Source: Prevotella sp. UBA2809
Lineage (GTDB): Bacteria > Bacteroidota > Bacteroidia > Bacteroidales > Bacteroidaceae
Assembly (NCBI GenBank): GCA_002351725.1
Contig: DEHD01000039.1
Span: 145,700-168,345 of the forward strand
Length of the DNA: 22,646 nucleotides
Reading direction: 5' to 3'
Positions 6,604 to 16,000 of the stretch are shown here, in pieces. The position numbers were made by a program, and so were the translations under genes. The notes below the pieces were generated by a model. The model saw nothing but the letters and a program-made list of their open reading frames with translations, was not told the origin of the DNA and searched no databases. How positions within the stretch are numbered: the first letter of the stretch is position 1; each line of letters starts with the position of its first letter.

Positions 6604-7836
6604 ATGAAACATTCTAAAGTGTACAAAAACCTTTTGTATGTCATGTTGACTTTGGCGCCCATGGCAGTTTTTAACAGTTGTAGTAAGGAAGACTTGGAGA
6701 AGGTCTACGATGAGAAAAACTCGCTCGACTCGCCATTCATTTTCTCAGAGGGTTATCAGGACTCCATCCTTGTGGCTTACGACCTGCCAACACCAGCCAC
6801 CGACTGGCTGAGTATGGTGCGCGATGAGACCAAGGTGTGTAAGCTCACCATTCCCGGCACTCACGACACCATGACCGGTATGGGATTCTATCAGCCCGTG
6901 CTCAAGTACATCTTCAACACCACCGCCATCAGTCAGGTGTCAACACTCGAAGAGCAGATGAACTCTGGTCTGCGTTTCTTCGACATCCGCCCCGTGGTGA
7001 GCACCGATACCATTGCTAAGAAGAAAATCCTACGCCTCACCCACGGCATCAGCGAGCTAGACATCACTTTCGAATGGACCATCGACCAACTGCAAAGTTA
7101 TCTGAAAGCCCATCCATCGGAGTTCTTCATTGTCAAGTTGCAGTTCGACAACGGTTTTGAAGATCAGAAAGACTTGTACACTCTGCTCAGCAATGTATTG
7201 CACATGTCGAAGTATCAAGGCTTGTTTGTTGATAACTGGCGCCCCGACATTACGGTGGGCGAAATGCGCAGCAAGATACTATGGCTGAGTCGCTACGACC
7301 TGCGCCCGTTCAATGCTGCCTTCCATTATCCAATCGTGTATTGTGACTGGCCCGACGAAGATCCCGATATCGAAGAGGACATCAACCCCGAGGCTCAGCG
7401 CAACTGCGGCATGTACAACATGACCGACACAACACTGACAGCAAAACTATACAAGCAGGACTACTACAAGACCACTACCGAGAAGCGCATGCGTAACAAG
7501 CAAAAGACAGTGATAGACATGATGCATACTGCCCGCGAGGCTACTGCCGGCGACGAGGACATCTGGATTGTGAATCACTGCTCGGCCTATACCGAGGTGT
7601 CACCACGCGGCTACATCACCAATGCCTCAAACCTGCACCCGTTGGTCATCGATGATTTGCAGATGTACGAGGGAACCGTGGGCATCATCCCGATGGATAT
7701 GGCCTGCCACGACTACGTTCACTGTATCATCAATGGTGGCACACCTTATACCAGCGACTATCTGTACGGCTTCCACCCCATGAGCCTGTCGCTTACCAAC
7801 CTGCTTATCAAGTCTAACAAGTCACACTTTAAATAA
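6604..7836 (+). CDS. Surface lipoprotein with PI-PLC X-like phosphodiesterase domain
   Basis: A 410-residue protein with a lipoprotein signal peptide ending at FNSC (Cys26); the next residues, SKED, resemble the acidic surface-export signal of Bacteroidetes lipoproteins, so it is probably displayed outside. Residues about 75-400 look like the phosphatidylinositol-specific phospholipase C X domain: TIPGTHDTMT with H87/D88, GLRFFDIRP with D127/R129, and LTHGI with H147, matching the two catalytic histidines and the Asp/Arg of bacterial PI-PLC. Bacterial PI-PLCs cleave phosphatidylinositol or GPI anchors without calcium; the actual substrate here is unknown and the long, divergent C-terminal half advises caution. 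First gene of a run in which all spacings are under 30 nt; the next gene begins 12 nt downstream. Confidence 0.85.
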   Translation: MKHSKVYKNLLYVMLTLAPMAVFNSCSKEDLEKVYDEKNSLDSPFIFSEGYQDSILVAYDLPTPATDWLSMVRDETKVCKLTIPGTHDTMTGMGFYQPVLKYIFNTTAISQVSTLEEQMNSGLRFFDIRPVVSTDTIAKKKILRLTHGISELDITFEWTIDQLQSYLKAHPSEFFIVKLQFDNGFEDQKDLYTLLSNVLHMSKYQGLFVDNWRPDITVGEMRSKILWLSRYDLRPFNAAFHYPIVYCDWPDEDPDIEEDINPEAQRNCGMYNMTDTTLTAKLYKQDYYKTTTEKRMRNKQKTVIDMMHTAREATAGDEDIWIVNHCSAYTEVSPRGYITNASNLHPLVIDDLQMYEGTVGIIPMDMACHDYVHCIINGGTPYTSDYLYGFHPMSLSLTNLLIKSNKSHFK

Positions 7837-7848
7837 ATATAAATAGGT

Positions 7849-8688
7849 ATGAAACACAATATTCACAGTCTCATCATACTCATTGCTATGATGTTTGCGG
7901 CAACAGGAGCCCAGGCTCAGGATGCCGATAAAATACATGCCAAAGATGGTTTGTTCAATCACCTTTCGATAGGTCTGAATACTGGACTTACCGGTGCTGG
8001 TATCGATGTGGCTATGCCTGTTCATAAGATAGTGACAGTTAGGGCCGGCATCTCTGGCTGGAACATTGGCAAAATCAATTTCAAGGCCATCAACACCGCC
8101 TCCGAGATCACCTCGATGCAGATGGTTGAGGAAGACGCCATCAGGCGTGCCCAGATGGTTGATAAGGTAGAACTGCAGGTTAATCCCAACTTCTGGAACT
8201 TCTACCTGCTGGGCGAGGTGCATCCCTTCAAAAACCAGCCTTTCTACTTCTCGGCCGGACTGTTCGTAGGTAGTCAGAACTTTGTGCACTTCCGCAATAC
8301 CAACGAGGATGCCTTAGGCTTCCTCTACGATGCCAATCAGAAGGTGGAAGACTACAACCGCCTGTATCGCACCAACTATCCGCCCATCGGTCTGAAGTTT
8401 GGCGACTACATTTTTACCGCCGATGAGAATGGTAATATCGATGTACGCATGAAGACCAATGCCGTGAAGCCTTATATCGGCGTGGGCTTTGGTCAGCATC
8501 TGGCTAAGACACACCGTGTCAGCCTGGCTGTCGATGCAGGTCTGCTGTTCTGGGGCACACCTAAGTTCGTGCTCAACAATGGTACCGAGATCGATTCATC
8601 GGGCCGCAACTCAGGCATCACCGGTGCCTTGAAGTGGCTCAAGGCCTGGCCAAATATTCAGGTACGTGTAGCTTATAAGATATTCTAG
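7849..8688 (+). CDS. Probable outer-membrane beta-barrel protein
   Basis: A 279-residue protein with a clear Sec signal peptide (residues 1-23, cleavage after AQA). The mature part alternates hydrophobic and polar residues with many aromatic and Gly positions (LSIGLNTGLTGAGIDVAMP, FYFSAGLFVGSQNF, VKPYIGVGFGQHL, VSLAVDAGLLFWG) and ends in VRVAYKIF, the terminal Phe and alternating strand typical of outer-membrane barrels. I cannot assign it to a specific family. It lies 12 nt after the PI-PLC-like gene and 3 nt before the next one, so it is translated from the same message. A role as an outer-membrane partner of the lipoprotein or of the giant protein is conceivable but only inferred. Confidence 0.75.
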   Translation: MKHNIHSLIILIAMMFAATGAQAQDADKIHAKDGLFNHLSIGLNTGLTGAGIDVAMPVHKIVTVRAGISGWNIGKINFKAINTASEITSMQMVEEDAIRRAQMVDKVELQVNPNFWNFYLLGEVHPFKNQPFYFSAGLFVGSQNFVHFRNTNEDALGFLYDANQKVEDYNRLYRTNYPPIGLKFGDYIFTADENGNIDVRMKTNAVKPYIGVGFGQHLAKTHRVSLAVDAGLLFWGTPKFVLNNGTEIDSSGRNSGITGALKWLKAWPNIQVRVAYKIF

Positions 8689-8691
8689 CCT

Positions 8692-9399
8692 ATGTACGAT
8701 TATCAGGGTCTGCAGGACGTATTCTTCATCATGCTTTACGGCATGGCGGGTTTCTTCGCCATGCTGGCATGTGTGTACTTGCTCCTGAGGCGTGGCAATG
8801 CCTTTGCCGAGGATGTCAGGTCGAGCTGTGTGCTGCGACGCTGGACGGCGGTATTCATGGCGGCCATTGTGGCCAGCCACGTGTGGTGGTATGTACTTGG
8901 CACCTGTTTTCTGACCGACGACCGTTTGGTACGTAACATCACTACCATCATGCTCGACCACGTCACACTCGTTCCGCTCACCATGGCCGTACTGCTGGCC
9001 ATGCTGCAGGATCGCCGCCGCCCGCTCTGGCCCTGGCTGCTGGCTCAGGCACCCGAGGTGTTGGCTGCCGCGCTGGGTATAGCCGGTCGAAGCGAGTTCT
9101 GGGGCTATCAGGTGGTACACTATTGGCAGTTGGGCGTCATCGCCGTCTTTGTGGTCTACTACATCATTTCGCTGAGACAGTACGGGCGTTGGCTGCTCGA
9201 CAACTATGCCGACCTGGAGCACAAGGAGGTATGGCAGAGCATGGTGTTCATCATCGTGTTGCTGGCGGTGTATATGGTCTATATCTCGAACGCCGGCGAG
9301 CTCGTGCGCGAGTATCTGTCGCAGATCATCACCCTCGTCATCATTGCCTTCCTGCTCTGGCGTGTGGAGACATTACAGGAGTTAGATAACGAACTATAA
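8692..9399 (+). CDS. Membrane protein paralogous to the AraC regulator's sensor half, lacking the HTH domain
   Basis: A 235-residue protein with about seven predicted membrane segments. It aligns nearly in register with residues 1-228 of the regulator at 5274-6455: LLLRRGNAFA (31-40), LRRWTAVF, HVWWY (63-67), LLAMLQDRRRPLWP (101-114), YGRWLLDNYADLE (164-176) and LLWRVETL (221-228). It then ends seven residues later, exactly where the regulator's acidic linker and DNA-binding domain begin. The reading frame and the operon spacing (3 nt before, 18 nt after) are intact, so this looks like a maintained gene and not a pseudogene. It could dimerise with the regulator, share its ligand, or modulate it; none of this is shown by sequence. 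Confidence 0.85.
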   Translation: MYDYQGLQDVFFIMLYGMAGFFAMLACVYLLLRRGNAFAEDVRSSCVLRRWTAVFMAAIVASHVWWYVLGTCFLTDDRLVRNITTIMLDHVTLVPLTMAVLLAMLQDRRRPLWPWLLAQAPEVLAAALGIAGRSEFWGYQVVHYWQLGVIAVFVVYYIISLRQYGRWLLDNYADLEHKEVWQSMVFIIVLLAVYMVYISNAGELVREYLSQIITLVIIAFLLWRVETLQELDNEL

Positions 9400-9417
9400 A
9401 TATATATATAATAAGGT

Positions 9418-9981
9418 ATGCAAACTAGATTCAATAAAAATGCTAAGATCTTCGATATTGTGATTACCGCTGTGGGCGGCACACTGTCGGTTGGCGTTAT
9501 GCTTTACGCCGTTCTGTATTTCGGATTGGGAAATACCTGGCCCGAACTGGTGCTTAATATGTTCTACATTGCCAGCTTGGTCATGATATGGATGTATTTC
9601 TTCAACCGTCTCGACTCCTTTAGTTTCAACTACTGGTGTTCCATCTCGGTGGGCATCACGGTGCTGCTGCGCGATATTCTCTTCGCGCCGCCGCTGGTCT
9701 ATCGTTCGCTCCATCTGCTGTGTCTTTCGCTGTCGGTGCTGCTGCTCTGCATGCTCACGTATTTCTATGCGCGTAAGAACTGGAAGAGCTACACCAAGCG
9801 CAACCTGTGGATGATCTGCATCATCGATATGATCATTGCGGCACTCTATAACCTCGACATCTATCTCGAGCCAGTCGACGAATACACCGACTATATGCTG
9901 GTAGAGATATGGATTCGCCCCACCATCACCTACGGACTGGTGGCCTGCTTTGTAACCGAGGCCGAGAAGGGGAGCCTGTAA
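9418..9981 (+). CDS. Small polytopic membrane protein, function unknown
   Basis: A 187-residue hydrophobic protein with five or six predicted membrane segments (about 11-36, 42-62, 72-88, 96-118, 129-148, 165-180), a basic cytoplasmic-type loop (YARKNWKSYTKR, 116-127) and an acidic segment (EPVDEYTDYM). I do not recognise a family. It lacks the DRRRP and NYADLE signatures of the neighbouring sensor-like protein, but its position directly behind it and similar size suggest it might act with it. There are 18 nt before and 29 nt after it in the operon. Confidence 0.7.
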   Translation: MQTRFNKNAKIFDIVITAVGGTLSVGVMLYAVLYFGLGNTWPELVLNMFYIASLVMIWMYFFNRLDSFSFNYWCSISVGITVLLRDILFAPPLVYRSLHLLCLSLSVLLLCMLTYFYARKNWKSYTKRNLWMICIIDMIIAALYNLDIYLEPVDEYTDYMLVEIWIRPTITYGLVACFVTEAEKGSL

Positions 9982-10010
9982 TACGAAATAATCTATAAAA
10001 TAATATCTTT

Positions 10011-13000
10011 ATGAAACAATCTATTAATCTTTTGCAAGGGCGGCCGTGGCTACTATTGGCGGTGCTCTTTGCCTGGCTGCTGCCTCAGAAGGCGGCGGCG
10101 CAAACGTATGTAGACAAAAAAGAAAACTACTCGGTATCGCTGGGTGGTACTAACATCATCTATTTTACGGCTCCAGCCTACGATATGGATGGTGCCGACT
10201 GCTGGGTCAAAGCCGGTTACCTCTTTGTCACGGTAGATGGTGATAGTAAAAAAACTTTGGTCCTCGCTTGGCAACCTGATAGGGACATCGACAACAGCAA
10301 GACCTCGTTGAACTGTTACTTCAGAACCCTTTCCAACGGTTTCTTCGATATCACATTGGGAAACTCGAGAAGCGTTGAGAGAGTAGACAGTTGGAATTCA
10401 AAAACCCTCTCCTTGGTACGCAACAGCGACGGCGTGACCTTCGATTTCGCTGCCGAGTGGGTATTGCCTTACAACCTGTTGGGTAAGACGCTGACGTTCT
10501 CCTGGGAAGTTCTTCGCGACGGAAATGGCCGCAAAGAAGAGTATGTGTCGGGCCTCAAGACGGTGACCATCAAAGTGCCGGCGGCTGCCTCCAAACTGAC
10601 GCCCGTCGTCTCTGCACCCATGATGAACCCCAACAACCCAGGCAAGATTGAGCTGCCTTGGTTCATCGCTTCCGACAATGTTACCAAAGCTTACTACGAG
10701 TACACCGATGCTAGTGGAAAGTACCAGAAGGTGAACATTGAAAACGTGAACAGTGGTACGATTACGCTTGATGCCACCGTGCCCCACCGTAAGTTCCGTG
10801 TTATTTGCAATTACAAGGAAAAAGGCGATAAGGGTGAGTATGATATTGAGGGCGTAGCATCGAGCGTACAGAACCTCACTATGATTCATGCGCCCGCAGG
10901 ACTCTCTGTACGGCCCCTGAACGACCAAAAGGGAAAGATAGAGGTGAAGTGGAACGTGCCCTATATGGATGCTCCCGACTTGACGCCCACCGACTTCTTC
11001 GAGATTCAGCGCTCGCTGACGGGTAAGGAGGAGGACTTCGAAACCATATTCGAGCAGTTCTACGCCAAGACCGAAAAGAAATCTAGCTATACCTATATAG
11101 ATAGTACCCTGATTGAGGCCATCGAGGCCAGCATGCTGAAGAATGGCGGCACGCTCGATAATGTTACCTACCGCGTGCGCCGCACCATTGCCAAAGATTG
11201 GGGCTGGGGCGCCGATAACAACTGCGCCACCTCGGCTACGTGCGTGCTCGACGAGTTGCACCTGCTGCGCATTTCTAACTACACAGCTAAGTGGGAAAAC
11301 GAGCAAGCCTACACCGTCCGCGTGTCTTGGGACTATGCCAACGAGATTGGCGGCGTGTGGGACGACCGCGCCAAGATGATACTGCACATCACCTCGAAGA
11401 ACCGCGACGGTGGTGTTGTAGAAGATAAGACGATAGAGCTGAACAATACCGATCGCGCTAAGCGCTATACCATAGTTAATTTATTCCGTTCCTGCGTCAC
11501 ATACGATATTGAGATGTATGTAGATAAGAACGAGTCGCCACTCAACAAACTGGATGAGTTGACCGACTACTTCTTCCCCATCCGCACGGCTGACGATTGG
11601 GTAGCCTTCCGCGACAAAGTGAAAGCTGCCGAGGGCAAAGAGGATGTGAATGCTCGCCTCTATGCCGACATTAGTTTGAATAGTAAGGACAATATTGTAG
11701 GATATTCTGGTAACTATCCTTATCGTGGCGTTTTCGATGGCAATGGCCACACGATAACCCTTGATATTTCAGATGATGCTAATAACACGGCACTCTTCTC
11801 TCACGTAGCAAATGCTAGATTCCGCAGCTTGCATACTGCGGGTACTGTTACTTCGTCGGCTAAATTTACGGGAGGTTTGATTGGTCATGTCGATGAAGGC
11901 AGCACGGTTAACATTGAGAACTGTCGTTCGTCAATGACTATTAACAGCAGCGTGAATGGCGATGCTACTAACGGTGGTTTCATTGGTGCCGTTGAAGATA
12001 ATTGCAATATTATTATCCGCACCAGTGAGTTCGATGGTAGTTTTACGGGCGATAATTGCCATAGCAACGGTGGTTTTGTTGGCTGGACCAACGGCGGCAG
12101 CTATGTCATCATCGACAACTGTCTCTTTAACCCCGACCGCATCACCACTAAGACTGACAACTGTGAAACGTGGACGCGTAACTCTAAAAATATAACGCTG
12201 ACCCTTAGCAACAGCTATGCCGTCAGTGAGTATTCGCCGTTTATCGTCATCCGTAATGCTACCGATTGGCACAAGTTTGCTGTGATGATAAATGATGCTG
12301 TGAACCAGTACGACGTGAACGCTGTCCTCGATGCCGACATTGAGGTCAGTGAGCACGTAGGAGTAACCGAAGGTGCTTACTTCCGCGGTACCTTCGACGG
12401 TAATGGCCATACGTTGACATTCAACAAGGAGTGGAAATCCGCAACAGAAGAGAGGTTTATTGCTCCTTTCCGTCATGCTAACAATGCAACCATCAGGAAC
12501 CTGCATGTGGCAGGTACCATCGAGTCTAATTGGATGTATCCTGCCGGTCTCGTGGCTCAAGTCAAAGATGGTACTACAACCATTGAGAACTGTACCTCGT
12601 CGGTTACCCTTCAAGGAAACATGAATGGCGAAGGTACTCTTGCTGGTTTCGTAGGTCGCGTATCCAATTCTAACGTTACGATACGCAACAGTAAGTTCGA
12701 TGGTAGCTTTAAAGGTGCCAATTGTACTGGTAATGGAGGTTTCATCAGTTGGGTTGACGAAAAGAGTACCGCAACCATTGACAGCTGTCTCTTTGCGCCC
12801 ACCGAAATCAGTACTAAGTACGACAAGTGCCAAACGTGGGCACGACAGGATTCCCGTGGTACTGTGACAGTAACGGACTGCCATGCTACCCGCGAGTATA
12901 GGGTATTCCCCATCACTAGCACTGCCGACTGGACCACGTTCGTGCAAATGGTGGAAGATGCCAAGAACGAGTATTGGGTAGATGCCATCCTCATGAATGA

Positions 13001-16000
13001 TATTACGGTCACCAGTTATGCTGGAGGAGGCAATGCTGCTTGCTATCGCGGCACATTCGACGGTAACGGCCATACGCTGAATGTAAACATCGATAGAACT
13101 GGAGCTGATAATGGCGCAGCCGCTCCTTTCGCTTATGTAGGCGATGCCACTATTAAAAACCTGCACGTAACAGGTACAGTCAAAGGTGGCATACATTCCG
13201 CAGGTCTGATTGGTTGCAGAGTTGGTACTCCTACTATCACCATCGACCGTGTGTGGGTGTCTACAGAAGTGACCGCTTCGACGTCCACCCATGCCGCTGG
13301 TGTCTTGGGACATGCTGGAGCTGCAGATGTATATATGACTGATGTTCGCTTCGATGGCAAGGTTACAACCAATGGTCCAACTAACACCTCGTATGCTGGT
13401 AGCTTCATCGGATGGGGCGGCGAAGGTGGCTGGACGTTCCACCGTGTATATAATGCCAGTGCGAATGGCGATTTCACAGCATGGAGGATATGGTTCTGTG
13501 TAGATTCTTCTAGTGGCTCTGCCGAAGCATGGGGAAGCAATAGCAACAGCAGCCTCACTATTACAGCAACTACTTGGGGCGACTGGGGTACGACGTACTT
13601 CAACAAGAGCGACGGGACCGATGTGGTGAACCTGATGAACGGCGAGAAGGCTGATTCGTGGACGCTTGACGGTGGCAAGGCTGTACCAGTGCTGACTACA
13701 GCAGGAGAAATCACTGAGGCTAGTCTGGCGAGCAATTTTCCCCTCGGCTGGAAGCTGGAGGGTGGCAAACTGATGCCAGAGATTTCTGTAGTGACTGTCG
13801 ATCCTGCTGAAGTTGAAAAGCTGAAAAAAATCTTCAAAGATTGGACGGTGGTAGGCGAGACCATAGTGCCTCCAACTACAACCTACGACTACAATTATGC
13901 CACCTTTAACAAGCCTGAGTTGCCCAACTTCTACCACGTGAGCAACGGTAAGATTGATAAGACCTTGGTGACTACCACACGCCAGAGCAGCGTGCTGCTG
14001 GCATGGAACACCGATGGCAACCCAATAGACTACTTCACCGTGAAGCGCCGCGTAAAGGGTGAGGGTGATGACGCTTGGAAGGAGATAGCAACCAACATCG
14101 ACCAGATGAGCTACGAGGATACCAGCGTATCGCCTCTGGCTGTTTACGAATATAAGGTAATAGCCGTGAACCAGTGCGAAGGCCGCGACTCTACCGAAAC
14201 CGAGGTAAAGGTGGGTGAGAGCAAGCATACCGGTCGCGTAGAGGGCTATGTGCGCTTCAAGGACGGCACAGGCGTGCCCGAGGTGAAGGTAGACGCCATT
14301 ATAGCCGACAGCACGGTGACTTACGCCTATACCGACGAGAGCGGTCACTTTGTAATCGACGAGCTGTCGTACCAGGGCGGAACCAGCGTTACGTATAAGA
14401 TATCGCCTGTGGGCAAATCTATCAAGCTGGAGGTAGAAGACTACAATGTAACCTTCAATGCCACCAGCAACAACGAGACGCTGCAGGAGTTTATCGTTAC
14501 CAACGGTATGCGATTCTCGGGCTACGTGATGTTCGACGGCACCAGCATCCCAGTTAAGGGTGTTAACTTCATGGTGAACGGCAAGAAGATACACAATGCC
14601 AAGGGCGACCCGGTAGAGACCGACTACGACGGTAGTTTCTCGTTCCGCGTGATGGAGGGCGACAACAGCATTCAGGCCGTGATGGAAAATCACAAGTTCA
14701 CTAACGACGGTTGGTATAAGAACAGCGACAAGCAGAGCTTCAAGGATGATGTGGCCGGCATCTACTTCTACGATGCCACCAAGGTGAAGCTGACGGGTCG
14801 CGTGGTTGGTGGTAACGACCAGGGCCTGCTGCCGCTGGGCAACAACCTGTCGAAGAACAACCTGGGCGACTCGCTGACGATGGTGCTCACCCTCGAGGGC
14901 GACAACACATCGTGGCTGGTTTACGACAATCTGAACCCCAACCTCACCAAGCGCGACACCACCTATGTACATCCGCGTGGCAACGGTCATAAGACTCAGG
15001 TTACCACCGAGCGCAAGCGCATGGAGATGCTGCCCGACCCAGTGACCGGCGAGTACGAAGTTGAGCTGCCGCCAGTACGCTGGAAGGTACAGCAGGTGTA
15101 CTGTAAGGGATACCCCACACTGTTCCAGGAGGGGCAGGTGAGCGAGGTGATCGACCTGACCAAGTGTCTGGTAAGCAAGGATACCACCTACGTGGGTAAG
15201 TATAAGGATGTAGATACCGTCACGGTAACCGATCCTAAACTATCTTACCACGCCATCTACAACCGCATCTATCGCAATCCTATTGAGATTACTTATAAGC
15301 AGATAGGCTACGACGACTTCGACTACTTTGGCGATAAGACGTATATTGCCAGCGAACTGACCGGCAAACAGACCGCCATACCGCTGGCCTACAAGAATCC
15401 TCTCGACACCACGCAGGCACTCTATACCTTTACCTGCCCAGTGTTCAGTTTGGAGCGCAAGTACCGCATCAGGGTGCAGGTGGCCGAGACTTATCCGTAC
15501 AACAACGACTTGTTGAGCGGAAAGGTAGACTACGTGAAGGTTGGCGGCGGTGTAGCCACCATCCATAACGGATTGAAGAACGGTGCACCTAGCGATACGT
15601 TGCATCTCGATGCAAACGGACAGGCCATCTTCACGGTGCAGGCCGACCAGACCACGCAACTGCTGAGCGGCTTGAGCGCCCTGAAGACCATTTCGTTCAG
15701 CGTGGCACAAGATGGCAACTACTATGAGTCGGCACCGCTGTATGGCTACGTGCTCAACATGTTCCCCATTGGCCAGAGCCAAGATGTGATGTCCGAGGGC
15801 GTGCCAGTGCTGTACGACATTCTGCGCGACCCGCCAGGAGGCTACAGTACCAATACGCTGGCCAAGGGCACAACGCTCAACTTCACTTACATGATGAATC
15901 TGTCGTTGACGGCCGGTCTGTTTTTCCATTATAAGTATGGTGAGAAACTGCAGGTTCTTTCAGCCAGCGTGGCAGCCCCACAGGGTGTCGGTACGGCTGT

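Noticed and set aside
8692..9399. Sensor-like protein as a frameshifted fragment of an AraC gene
   Set aside because: It has a clean stop, the next gene starts 18 nt later, and no HTH coding remnant follows in any frame that I can see.
11574..13571. Regular repeats as a CRISPR array or insertion element
   Set aside because: The period is 666 nt, in frame and diverged at the base level, and lies inside one coding sequence; it is a protein-domain repeat.
11931..14990. Minus-strand open frame of 1019 codons inside the giant gene
   Set aside because: It is antisense to well-supported domains (GLUG-like repeats, Fn3-like), has no signal, promoter or recognisable family, and the translation is the Val/His/Arg-rich kind produced by the complement of biased codons.
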